64,000 nucleotides of DNA. Source: Streptomyces sp. SAJ15 (GTDB lineage Bacteria > Actinomycetota > Actinomycetes > Streptomycetales > Streptomycetaceae). Location of the stretch: assembly GCF_007595705.1 (NCBI RefSeq), contig NZ_NISY01000020.1:1-64000 (forward strand), given 5' to 3'. Positions within the stretch are counted from its first letter, which is position 1, and each line of letters opens with the position of its first letter. The position numbers were made by a program, and so were the translations under genes. Shown piece by piece: positions 48,719 through 56,735 of this stretch. Below the pieces are notes generated by a model that saw only the letters and a program-made list of their open reading frames with translations, did not search any database and was not told the origin of the DNA.

Positions 48719-49939
48719 CTAGCTGAGCCGCTCGATCACCATAGCCATACCCTGGCCGCCGCCGACGCACATGGTCTCCAGACCGAACTGCTTGTCGTGG
48801 AACTGGAGCGAGTTGATCAGCGTGGTGGTGATGCGGGCGCCGGTCATGCCGAACGGGTGGCCGACGGCGATCGCGCCGCCGTTGACGTTCAGCTTGTCGA
48901 TGTCGATGCCGAGGTCCCGGTAGGACGGGATCACCTGGGCGGCGAACGCCTCGTTGATCTCGACCAGGTCGATGTCGTCGATGGTCAGCCCCGCGCGGGC
49001 GAGCGCCTGCCGGCTGGCCTCCACCGGGCCGTAGCCCATGATCTCCGGGGAGAGGCCGGAGACGCCGGTGGAGACGATCCGGGCCAGCGGGGTCAGGCCG
49101 AGCTCACGCGCCTTGGTGTCGGACATGATCACCAGGGCGGCGGCGCCGTCGTTGAGCGGGCAGCAGTTGCCCGCCGTCACCAGGCCGTCGGGGCGGAAGA
49201 CGGGCTTGAGGCCCTGGACGCCCTCCAGCGTGGTGCCCGCGCGCGGGCCGTCGTCCTGGGAGACCACGGTGCCGTCGGGCGTGGTGATCGGGGTGATCTC
49301 GCGCTGCCAGAAGCCCTTCTTGAGGGCCTCCTCGGCCAGGTTCTGGGACCGGACGCCGAACTCGTCCATCTCCTCGCGGGTGATGCCCTTGAGTCGGGCC
49401 AGGTTCTCCGCGGTCTGTCCCATGGCGATGTACGCGTCCGGCAGCAGGCCGTCCTCGCGCGGGTCCTGCCAGCCCTCGCCGCCGTGCTCGGCGCGGTGCG
49501 CGGAGCGGGCCTCCGCCTCCGCGAAGAGCGGGTTGTGGGTGCCCGGCATGCCGTCCGAGGAGCCGTTGACGCTGCGCGAGACCGTCTCGACGCCCGCCGA
49601 GATGAACACGTCGCCCTCGCCCGCCTTGATCGCGTGCAGGGCCATCCGGGAGGTCTGCAGCGAGGAGGCGCAGTACCGGGTGATGGTGCAGCCCGGCAGG
49701 TGGTCCATGCCCAGCTGTACGGCGACGATCCGCCCCAGGTTGTGGCCCTGCTCGCCGCCGGGGAGACCGCAGCCCAGCATCAGGTCGTCGATGTCGCGCG
49801 GGTCGAGCTCGGGGACCTTCGCCAGCGCGGTCTTGATGATCTCGGCGGTCAGGTCGTCCGGCCGCACGTCCTTCAGCGAGCCCTTGAAGGCGCGCCCGAT
49901 CGGGGAACGGGCGGCAGAGACGATCACGGCTTCGGGCAT
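48719..49939 (-). CDS. acetyl-CoA C-acyltransferase (thiolase)
   Basis: A 406-residue thiolase. Nucleophile Cys90 is in CTITRYCASSL, the second active-site set is NEAFAAQ and GHPFGMTGA, and CVGGGQG carries the general base Cys. It catalyses either thiolytic release of acetyl-CoA from 3-ketoacyl-CoA or Claisen condensation. Sequence length and the NVNGGAIAVGHP block fit the degradative or acetoacetyl-CoA class. AGGAGC precedes ATG 49939. It stands alone with a terminator behind and a long repeat-rich gap in front, and so is independently regulated. Chain length cannot be read from these motifs. Confidence 0.94.
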   Translation of the reverse strand: MPEAVIVSAARSPIGRAFKGSLKDVRPDDLTAEIIKTALAKVPELDPRDIDDLMLGCGLPGGEQGHNLGRIVAVQLGMDHLPGCTITRYCASSLQTSRMALHAIKAGEGDVFISAGVETVSRSVNGSSDGMPGTHNPLFAEAEARSAHRAEHGGEGWQDPREDGLLPDAYIAMGQTAENLARLKGITREEMDEFGVRSQNLAEEALKKGFWQREITPITTPDGTVVSQDDGPRAGTTLEGVQGLKPVFRPDGLVTAGNCCPLNDGAAALVIMSDTKARELGLTPLARIVSTGVSGLSPEIMGYGPVEASRQALARAGLTIDDIDLVEINEAFAAQVIPSYRDLGIDIDKLNVNGGAIAVGHPFGMTGARITTTLINSLQFHDKQFGLETMCVGGGQGMAMVIERLS

Positions 49940-49979
49940 CACGGCTCCTGAGGGGGAGAGGGCTGGACTCTCTGGGAAG

Positions 49980-50580
49980 TTACCCGCACGTACGGCGGGG
50001 GTCACGGGTTGCTTGCTGTGCCGCGCGTCACCCCCTCCCGGGGAGGGCCCGTCGAGGAGGGGTTGCCCCCTCGCCCCCTCCCGACGCCTCCGGCGCCGGG
50101 CTCTTTTCCCCGCCCACCCGCCCGGCACCCCAACCCGTGGGGTGGGCCGGGGGCTGCGCGGCTTCCGTTCCACGGGGGCTTGGTCATTGCGGGCCTGCCG
50201 GGGTGGCCCCGCCACGCGCTGTGCTCCGCGTGCCCCTTGACCGGCGCTACCGCGCCGGGGTCGTTTCCCCGCCCACCCGCCCGGCACCCCAACGCGCGGG
50301 TTGAGGCGGGGCCCACGCGGCTTCCGTTCCACGGGGGTGGGGCTTGGTGCTTGGGGGCGGCCGGGGTGGGCCCGTCGCGCGGTCGTGCTCCGCGTTGCTC
50401 CTTCACCGGCGCTGCCGCGCGTGGGGGCCGTTACCCCGGCCATCCGGGTGTCTCGGGGTGGTCCCGCCACGTGGCCGTGCTCGGCGTGCCTCTCGACCGG
50501 CGCTGCCGGGCCGGGGTCGTTTCCCCGCCCATCCCCGGTATCCCAACGCGTGGTCGGATGCCTGCGGGGGCTGGGGCGGC
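49980..50580. repeat. degenerate long repeats upstream of the thiolase
   Basis: Four imperfect copies of a motif around CCGGCGCTNCCGCGCCGGGG plus TTTCCCCGCCC (near 50089, 50240, 50408 and 50497) recur at 90-170 bp. The segment GCGGCTTCCGTTCCACGGGG appears near 50157 and 50318. Minus-strand frames through the region translate as PVERKPR repeats but lack starts. No gene is supported. Confidence 0.7.
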
Positions 50581-50738
50581 GGGTGTTTGAGGTGCGGGGG
50601 AGGGGGCGGGGTCGCAGGGGTGGGGGGCTGGACGCTGTCGCATATTTGTGGCGTGAGGCGGGGGTGGCCGGGCGGGGGTGGGTTCTCGCCGTAAATATGC
50701 GGTCCAGGTCCCCGGCCCCGGAGACCCCGACCCCCCGG

Positions 50739-50759
50739 CCCCCCCCCCCCCCCCCCCCC
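50739..50759. repeat. run of 21 consecutive C
   Basis: An uninterrupted homopolymer of 21 C (21 G on the minus strand) lies within the 950-bp gap. It is prone to slippage and to G-quadruplex formation, and is a likely site of assembly length error. Confidence 0.85.
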
Positions 50760-50770
50760 GCCACGCGAAA

Positions 50771-50885
50771 CCCGCACCAGCACCCGCACCCGCGCACCCG
50801 CACCATCCACCACGCACCCGCACCCGCGCCACCACCACGCACCCGCACCCACCCCCGCGCACCCACACCCGCACCGTCACCGCGC
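50771..50885. repeat. CACCCG low-complexity tract
   Basis: Irregular CACCCGCACC-type hexamer/pentamer repeats with extreme C over G strand bias, ending 10 bp before the stop codon of the minus-strand SGNH gene. Confidence 0.75.
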
Positions 50886-50894
50886 ACCGCGGCA

Positions 50895-51902
50895 TCAGGT
50901 CTCCGGGGTCGGGATGGGGGTGGGGGGCTGGGATTCCGGGAGGCGACGGCGGCGGCGGAGCAGCAGGGCCCAGGGGCCTCGGGCGGCCGTGACCTCCGTA
51001 CCGCCTTCCGCCGCGGCCTCGGCGGCCGCCCGCGCCACCGGCAGGTACCCCTCCTGGCGGGCCGCCTCCGGGCGGTCCTCCTCCGGCCACAGCCCCAGCG
51101 CCGCGCACAGCGTCGGCAGGACGGCCATGGCGGCCGTCGCGTACCCCTCCGCCGAGGGGTGGTAGTTGTCCGGGCCGAACAGCTCCCGCGGCCGGGCCTC
51201 GAACTCCGGCCCCAGCAGATCGCCCAGCGAGACCGTGCGCCCGCCCTGCTCGACCACCGCGATGGTCTGCGCCGCCGCCAGCTGTCGGCTCAGCCGGCGC
51301 GCGATCCAGCGCAGCGGCTGGTAGACGGGCTCGATGGTGCCCAGGTCCGGGCAGGTGCCGACGACCACCGCGCAGCCGCTCTCGCGCAGCCGCCGCACCG
51401 CGTCCGACAACAGCCGCACCGACTCCGCGGGCGGCATGCGATGCGTCACATCGTTCGCGCCGATCATGATCACGCACACGTCGGGCCGCATCCGCGGATC
51501 CGCCAGCAGCAGCGAGACCTGCCGCTCCAGGTCGGTGGACTGTGCCCCGCAGCTGGCCACGTTCCGCAGGTCCACCGGGCGCTCGGCCACCGCGGCGAGC
51601 CCGGAGGCCAGCAGCGCGCCCGGAGTCTGGCTCGGCCGGTGGACGCCCTGGCCGGCGGCGGTGGAGTCGCCGAGGAAGGCCAGCCGCAGCGGCTGCTGCC
51701 CGTTGCGCAGCGCGAAGGCGAAGCCGTACCGCCCGTCCGCGGCCGGCTTCACCGCGTCCGACCCGCCGACCACCTTCCTGGCCAGCGAGACCTCGGTCAG
51801 CACCAGGCCGACGACGACCCCGCCCAGGACCCCGATCCCACCACCGCCGTAGGCCGCCGCGGCGGCGATCCGCCGGGCGACCCTCGCCCTCGACATCGAC
51901 AT
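50895..51902 (-). CDS. membrane-anchored SGNH/GDSL hydrolase
   Basis: A 335-residue protein. A basic N-terminus and hydrophobic helix (IAAAAAYGGGGIGVLGGVVVGLVL) anchor it. The SGNH domain has FLGDSTAAGQG (nucleophile Ser), IMIGANDV (block III Asn) and DNYHPSAEGY (catalytic Asp and His). It is probably an extracytoplasmic esterase acting on lipid or polysaccharide acyl groups. The Arg/Pro-rich tail after the catalytic His (WALLLRRRRRLPE) is unusual and may extend into the repeat region. GGGAGGTGG lies 8 nt before ATG 51902; the upstream in-frame start at 51941 is less likely. Divergent from the cystathionine beta-synthase gene. Confidence 0.92.
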   Translation of the reverse strand: MSMSRARVARRIAAAAAYGGGGIGVLGGVVVGLVLTEVSLARKVVGGSDAVKPAADGRYGFAFALRNGQQPLRLAFLGDSTAAGQGVHRPSQTPGALLASGLAAVAERPVDLRNVASCGAQSTDLERQVSLLLADPRMRPDVCVIMIGANDVTHRMPPAESVRLLSDAVRRLRESGCAVVVGTCPDLGTIEPVYQPLRWIARRLSRQLAAAQTIAVVEQGGRTVSLGDLLGPEFEARPRELFGPDNYHPSAEGYATAAMAVLPTLCAALGLWPEEDRPEAARQEGYLPVARAAAEAAAEGGTEVTAARGPWALLLRRRRRLPESQPPTPIPTPET

Positions 51903-52119
51903 GGGACCGTCCACCTCCCGGTCGTGTTTCCAGCCAGACACCCGCTTCGTACTGCTCGGTACTCCTTGCTAACACCTAGGTGCCCTGCCAGGGCTCTCAC
52001 GCAACGCGTGAGCACTCCACCGATCGCGCAATAAGCTGACATCACGGGACCGCGACGGCGGCCACCCCCTCGACCCGCGGAGATCCCGCTCAACGATCCC
52101 GCTTAACCAGGAGTAGGGC

Positions 52120-53514
52120 GTGCAGTACTACGAATCGATGATTGAGCTGGTAGGCAATACGCCGCTGGTCAAGCTCAACAACGTCACGGAAGGCATCCAG
52201 GCGACGGTCCTGGCCAAGGTTGAGTACTTCAACCCCGGCGGCTCGGTGAAGGACCGCATCGCCGTACGGATGATCGAGGCCGCGGAGCGCTCCGGAGAGC
52301 TCAAGCCGGGCGGCACCATCGTGGAGCCGACCTCCGGCAACACCGGTGTGGGCCTGGCCATGGTCGCCCAGCGCAAGGGCTACAAGTGCATCTTCGTCTG
52401 CCCGGACAAGGTGTCCACCGACAAGATCAACGTGCTGCGGGCCTACGGCGCCGAGGTCGTCGTCTGCCCCACCGCCGTCGACCCCGAGCACCCCGATTCG
52501 TACTACAACGTCTCGGACCGCCTGGTGCGCGAGACCCCCGGCGCCTGGAAGCCCGACCAGTACAGCAACCCGAACAACCCGCGGTCCCACTACGAGAGCA
52601 CCGGCCCGGAGCTGTGGGAGCAGACGGAGGGGAAGATCACCCACTTCGTCGCGGGCGTCGGCACCGGCGGCACCATCAGCGGCACCGGCCGCTACCTGAA
52701 GGACGCCAGTGACGGCAAGGTCAAGGTCATCGGCGCCGACCCGGAGGGCTCCGTCTACAGCGGCGGCTCCGGCCGCCCGTACCTGATCGAGGGCGTCGGC
52801 GAGGACTTCTGGCCGACCGCCTACGACCGCACCGTCGCGGACGAGATCGTCGCGGTCTCCGACAAGGACGCCTTCCAGATGACCCGCCGCCTCGCCAAGG
52901 AGGAGGGGCTGCTGGTGGGCGGCTCCTGCGGCATGGCGGTCGTCGCCGCGCTGCGCGTCGCCGAGGGGCTCGGCCCGGACGACGTCGTGGTCGTGCTGCT
53001 GCCGGACAGCGGCCGCGGCTACCTCTCGAAGATCTTCAACGACGACTGGATGGCCGACTACGGCTTCCTGGAGGAGGCCGGCCCGGCCGTCCGCGTCGGC
53101 GACGTGCTGGAGGGCAAGGAGGGCGGTCTGCCCTCGCTGGTCCACATGCACCCGGAGGAGACGGTCGGCGAGGCCATCGAGGTGCTGCGGGAGTACGGCG
53201 TCTCGCAGATGCCGATCGTCAAGCCGGGCGCCGGCCACCCCGACGTGATGGCCGCCGAGGTCGTCGGCTCGGTGGTGGAGCGCGAGCTGCTGGACGCGCT
53301 CTTCGCGCAGCGGGCCTCGCTCACCGACCCGCTGGAGAAGCACATGAGCCCGCCGCTGCCGCAGGTCGGCTCGGGCGAGCCGGTCGAGGACCTGATGGCC
53401 GCCCTGGGCACGGCCGACGCCGCCATAGTGCTGGTGGAGGGCAAGCCCAAGGGTGTGGTGAGCCGGCAGGACCTGCTCGCCTACCTGGCGAAGACCGCGG
53501 CCAAGGCGCACTGA
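52120..53514 (+). CDS. cbs: cystathionine beta-synthase
   Basis: A 464-residue PLP enzyme with two C-terminal CBS domains (about 335-460). The catalytic part has NPGGSVKDR (PLP lysine), TSGNTGVGLA and GVGTGGTISGTGRYLK. It condenses serine and homocysteine to cystathionine (reverse transsulfuration), or makes cysteine from serine derivatives. CBS domains (MHPEETVGEAIEVLREYGVSQMPIV; GEPVEDLMAAL) usually bind adenosyl ligands such as SAM, allowing allosteric control. GTG 52120 is preceded by AGGAGTAGGG. The gene ends at a 42-bp palindrome. A mycobacterial-type Cbs is the nearest known relative by length and layout. Confidence 0.96.
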   Translation: MQYYESMIELVGNTPLVKLNNVTEGIQATVLAKVEYFNPGGSVKDRIAVRMIEAAERSGELKPGGTIVEPTSGNTGVGLAMVAQRKGYKCIFVCPDKVSTDKINVLRAYGAEVVVCPTAVDPEHPDSYYNVSDRLVRETPGAWKPDQYSNPNNPRSHYESTGPELWEQTEGKITHFVAGVGTGGTISGTGRYLKDASDGKVKVIGADPEGSVYSGGSGRPYLIEGVGEDFWPTAYDRTVADEIVAVSDKDAFQMTRRLAKEEGLLVGGSCGMAVVAALRVAEGLGPDDVVVVLLPDSGRGYLSKIFNDDWMADYGFLEEAGPAVRVGDVLEGKEGGLPSLVHMHPEETVGEAIEVLREYGVSQMPIVKPGAGHPDVMAAEVVGSVVERELLDALFAQRASLTDPLEKHMSPPLPQVGSGEPVEDLMAALGTADAAIVLVEGKPKGVVSRQDLLAYLAKTAAKAH

Positions 53515-53536
53515 GTCCGCGGCCGCCGACCCGAGA

Positions 53537-53578
53537 GGTGGGGCGTCGCGGGACCGTACGGTCCCGCGACGCCCCACC
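53537..53578 (+). terminator. 42-bp perfect palindrome, cbs terminator
   Basis: GGTGGGGCGTCGCGGGACCG and the following T (53537-53557) are followed directly by their exact reverse complement, 23 bp past the cbs stop. It is one of the strongest hairpins in the window. Confidence 0.8.
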
Positions 53579-53676
53579 GGCCGTTCGGGGGTGGCACCCA
53601 CGGCCGTTCGCGGGTGACACCCGCCCGCCGTTCGGGGGCGGCACTCGCCCGCCGTTCGGGGTGGCACCCGCCCGTC
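53579..53676. repeat. four imperfect 24-bp tandem units
   Basis: GCCGTTCGGGGGTGGCACCC and variants recur about every 24 bp after the cbs terminator. No gene; translated frames are low complexity. Confidence 0.65.
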
Positions 53677-54077
53677 GCCGCCGTCAAGGAGCCGTCAGGA
53701 TAGGTCCGCTGAACGCGACTTCGCGTAAACGGTACGTATGCGTCACGCGGGCGCAGCACGCATTTAACACGCGTCGGGCACATTGGAGGACGTCGGCAAG
53801 GACGCGCCGACACCCGAAGTGCGGCGACACGGACCTCCGGAGCGGCTCCCGGACCTCCCAGGTCGCCCGGACGCGACGGCACGGACCTGAACCGGAGTCG
53901 CGCGTCCCCGCGGGGGACCGCCGTCGTCCCGCCCTCGGTGCTCACACCGGGGTGCGGCGGCCCCCGCTCAGTCTCTCTCCGCGGTCGCCGGCCTCCGGGC
54001 GCTCCCACCCCCAGCGGGCTTGGGGACACCCAGCGGGCGTGGGGAGGCCCCCAGCGGGCTACCGGAGCCCTCAGGGG
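53677..54077. other. gene-free gap downstream of cbs
   Basis: AT-richer segment GCGTAAACGGTACGTATGCGTC (around 53724-53745) and CGCATTTAACACGCGTC follow the repeat. CAGCGGGCTTGGGGACACC-like units repeat three times near 54012-54060 (CCCAGCGGGC). No ORF with a ribosome site was found. Confidence 0.4.
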
Positions 54078-54533
54078 TCAGTCGCGGCGGTCGGGGCCGT
54101 GGTCGCCGCGCCGGCGGCGGAAGAGGTCGAGGGCGCCGGCAGCGTGGACCGCGTTGACACCGACGATGCCGCCCCAGCAGATGAGCAGGCCCGACAGCCC
54201 GGCGTTGACCACGGCGATCGCGGACAGCGGGATCGCGAGCACCAGCGAGACGGCGACGAAGCCGAAGCGCTCGCCGATGCCGAGGCCCTCGCCCGGCGCG
54301 GGCGGCTGGCCCGACTGACCGCCGATCAACTGCGGGCGGGGGCCGCGCGCGGCGGCCATCTGCTGCTCGGCCATGTGCCGTCGCACATGTCGGTCGGCGG
54401 CGGCGTCGAAGCGCTGCTCGACCTTCTCCATGAAGGAGTCCACCAGCTCTTTCTCGTATTCGGCGCCCAGTTCCTTGCGGGTCTGCAAGGTGGCGTCGAG
54501 TTCTCGCGTCAGCTCGGGGTCGCGGGCGTCCAT
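54078..54533 (-). CDS. two-helix membrane protein with coiled-coil head
   Basis: A 151-residue protein. The charged N-terminal part (ELTRELDATLQTRKELGAEYEKELVDSFMEKVEQRFD) is a helical head, followed by a Pro/Gly/Gln linker and two hydrophobic helices (RFGFVAVSLVLAIPLSAIAVV, GLSGLLICWGGIVGVNAV). A short basic tail ends it. It is common in streptomycetes as a hypothetical integral membrane protein. There is no Shine-Dalgarno before ATG 54533, and TACCGT lies about 7 nt upstream on the minus strand (54541-54546), pointing to a leaderless mRNA. Divergent from the acyl-CoA synthetase gene, with promoters of both in the 93-bp gap. Confidence 0.85.
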   Translation of the reverse strand: MDARDPELTRELDATLQTRKELGAEYEKELVDSFMEKVEQRFDAAADRHVRRHMAEQQMAAARGPRPQLIGGQSGQPPAPGEGLGIGERFGFVAVSLVLAIPLSAIAVVNAGLSGLLICWGGIVGVNAVHAAGALDLFRRRRGDHGPDRRD

Positions 54534-54626
54534 GCTGTCGACGGTACGGTCAGGGAGTGCCGTTGTAAGTAGGGCTAGCCCCCCGAAATCGTCCGGGGGG
54601 CAGCCCCCCTGCCGAAGGAGCAGCCC

Positions 54627-56033
54627 GTGGCCGCACCTCTGCTGTCGTCCCTCACCGAGCCCGGCGGCGACCGTCCGGACGCGCTCGCGGTCGCGGGCCG
54701 GCCCTGTTCGCGCGAGGACCTGCTGGGCGCCGCCGGCGCGGTGGCCGCCCGGATCGCCGGGGCGCCGGTGGTCGCGGTCCGCGCCACCGCCTCGCTGGAG
54801 ACGGTCACGGCGGTGACGGGCGCGCTGCTCGCCGGGGTGCCGGTGGTGCCGGTGCCGCCGGACTCCGGGCCGGCCGAACGGGACCACATCCTGCGCGACT
54901 CGGGCGCCGCGCTGCTGCTCACCGGCGCAGGCGAGGACGAGGCCGCTGGTGAGGGGCCGGGCGGGTCGGGCGTGGAGACGGTCCCGGTGGACGTGCGGGA
55001 GCGCGTGGCGTGGTCCGAGCCGGAGGCCGAGCCGGACTCCACGGCGTTCATCCTCTACACCTCGGGTACCACCGGCGCCCCCAAGGGCGCGCTCATCTCG
55101 CGCCGCGCGGTCGCCGCCGACCTGGACGCGCTCGCGGAGGCGTGGGCGTGGACGCCGGAGGACACGCTGGTGCACGGGCTGCCGCTGTTCCACGTGCACG
55201 GGCTGGTGCTGGGCGTGCTGGGCGCGCTGCGGGTGGGCAGCCGGCTGGTGCACACCGGGCGGCCCACCCCGGAGGCGTACGCGGCGGCCGGCGGCAGCCT
55301 GTACTTCGGCGTGCCGACGGTGTGGGGCCGAGTGGTGCGGGAGGAGTCCGCCGCCCGCGCGCTGAGCGGGGCCAGGCTGCTGGTCTCCGGCAGCGCCCCG
55401 CTGCCCGCGCCGGTCTTCCACGCCATGGAGCGGCTCACCGGGCAGCGCCCCGTCGAGCGCTACGGCATGACGGAGACCCTCATCACGGTCTCCGCGCGGG
55501 CGGACGGCGAGCGGCGCCCCGGTTATGTGGGGACCCCGCTGGCGGGCATCGCCACCCGGGTGGTGGCCGAGCCGGGCGCCGACATCGGCGAGCTCCAGAT
55601 CTCCGGACCGACGCTCTTCGACGGCTATCTGAACCGCCCCGAGGCGACCTCGGGATCGTTCACCGAGGACGGCTGGTTCCGCACCGGCGACATCGCGGCC
55701 ATCGAGGAGGACGGGGCGCACCGGATCGTCGGGCGGGCCTCGACGGACATGATCAAGTCCGGTGGCTACCGGATCGGGGCGGGCGAGGTGGAGAACGCGC
55801 TGCTGGACCACCCGGCGGTGCGGGAGGCAGCGGTCGTCGGCGCCCCGCACGAGGACCTGGGGCAGGAGATCGTCGCGTACGTGGTCGCCGACGGGGTGGG
55901 GGAGCGGGAGCTCATCGACTTCGTGGCCGAGCGGCTCTCGGTTCACAAGCGGCCCCGCAAGGTGCGCTTCCTGGAGGCGCTGCCGCGCAACGCGATGGGC
56001 AAGCCGCAGAAGAAGCTGCTGCCCCCGCTGTAA
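54627..56033 (+). CDS. malonyl-CoA synthetase-like acyl-CoA ligase
   Basis: A 468-residue ANL-superfamily adenylating enzyme. YTSGTTGAPKGALISRRA is the P-loop, HGLPLFHVHGLVLGVLGAL and ERYGMTETL are the family blocks, WFRTGDIA the hinge, and KSGGYRIGAGEVEN with PRNAMGKPQKK (catalytic Lys) the C-terminal domain. Whole-length resemblance to S. coelicolor MatB (malonyl-CoA synthetase) is strong as I remember it, including HVHGLVLG and the start. It may therefore make malonyl- or methylmalonyl-CoA from free diacids. No matA/matC partners are adjacent. AAGGAG at 6 nt precedes GTG 54627. Confidence 0.88.
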   Translation: MAAPLLSSLTEPGGDRPDALAVAGRPCSREDLLGAAGAVAARIAGAPVVAVRATASLETVTAVTGALLAGVPVVPVPPDSGPAERDHILRDSGAALLLTGAGEDEAAGEGPGGSGVETVPVDVRERVAWSEPEAEPDSTAFILYTSGTTGAPKGALISRRAVAADLDALAEAWAWTPEDTLVHGLPLFHVHGLVLGVLGALRVGSRLVHTGRPTPEAYAAAGGSLYFGVPTVWGRVVREESAARALSGARLLVSGSAPLPAPVFHAMERLTGQRPVERYGMTETLITVSARADGERRPGYVGTPLAGIATRVVAEPGADIGELQISGPTLFDGYLNRPEATSGSFTEDGWFRTGDIAAIEEDGAHRIVGRASTDMIKSGGYRIGAGEVENALLDHPAVREAAVVGAPHEDLGQEIVAYVVADGVGERELIDFVAERLSVHKRPRKVRFLEALPRNAMGKPQKKLLPPL

Positions 56034-56322
56034 CGCCCCGCGCGGCACCCGGCCCGCGCGTCCCCGCGCGGCACACCGGGGGCGACCCTGCGTAGCGCCT
56101 CCCTGGCGAGGACCGCGCCGGGACCCCGGTGTGCGGCTCGGTGCGGCCACGCTGCGTAGCGATCCGGTATGCCTCGCGTCGCGTGGGGGCTCCGTCGGGC
56201 CGGTACCCCGCCGATGGGTGGGGTATCGAAAACGGTCTGGCGACTGATGTCCGGCCGCTTGCGGCGGCATACGGTGCGTATCACGGGATGGTGTGGGACG
56301 TGTGAAGGTGTGAAGGAGTGGC

Positions 56323-56649
56323 ATGTTCGGCTTCAGCAACGCGGGCCTCAACGTGCTGGTGCTGCGTGACGGGGAGGAACTGGACGCCACCTTGCGGCAG
56401 GCGCTGGCGACCGCGGACGATGCCGAACGGCCCGGTCTGGAGCGCGCCGTCGCGCTGATCGCCGAGCAGAGGGCCCTGAGCGACGCGGAGCTGAGGGTCC
56501 GTTGGGTCCGCCGCGCGCTGGCGGGCTCCGGCGTGGACGACCACACCGACCAGGTCACCGCCGTCCGCGCGCTGCGCAAGGCCGAGCCCCAGCTGGGCCT
56601 GTCCACGGCGGTCCTGCTGGTGGGGGAGGCGTACGGCCGCTCGGACTGA
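56323..56649 (+). CDS. small conserved hypothetical protein
   Basis: A 108-residue soluble protein, MFGFSNAGLNVLVLRDGEELDATLRQAL to LGLSTAVLLVGEAYGRSD, predicted mainly helical. AAGGAG lies 7 nt before ATG 56323. Function unknown, and not related to the adjacent enzyme by sequence. The upstream AT-richer ATACGGTGCGTATCACGG region (about 56267-56285) likely holds the promoter. It precedes the RpiR gene by 86 bp on the same strand. Confidence 0.78.
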   Translation: MFGFSNAGLNVLVLRDGEELDATLRQALATADDAERPGLERAVALIAEQRALSDAELRVRWVRRALAGSGVDDHTDQVTAVRALRKAEPQLGLSTAVLLVGEAYGRSD

Positions 56650-56682
56650 AGCGGCTCCGCCCGGGCCGGGGGCGCCGCCCGC

Positions 56683-56688
56683 ATATAG
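56683..56688 (+). promoter_or_regulatory. TATAGT -10 box of the RpiR gene
   Basis: TATAGT lies 48 bp upstream of the RpiR start in the AT-rich string CATATAGTTATGC. The -35 is not clear. GTTATGCAAGGCGTAAGG nearby could be an operator. Confidence 0.45.
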
Positions 56689-56735
56689 TTATGCAAGGCG
56701 TAAGGGGCGTGAATAGGTGGGGTCGGGAGGACCGG

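Noticed and set aside
50771..50885. CRISPR-like array
   Set aside because: Units are irregular 5-6 bp repeats without spacers of constant length; no cas genes.
49940..50887. N-terminal extension of the thiolase frame through the repeats
   Set aside because: It translates repeats (PVERKPR), while AGGAGC and ATG 49939 give a normal thiolase start.
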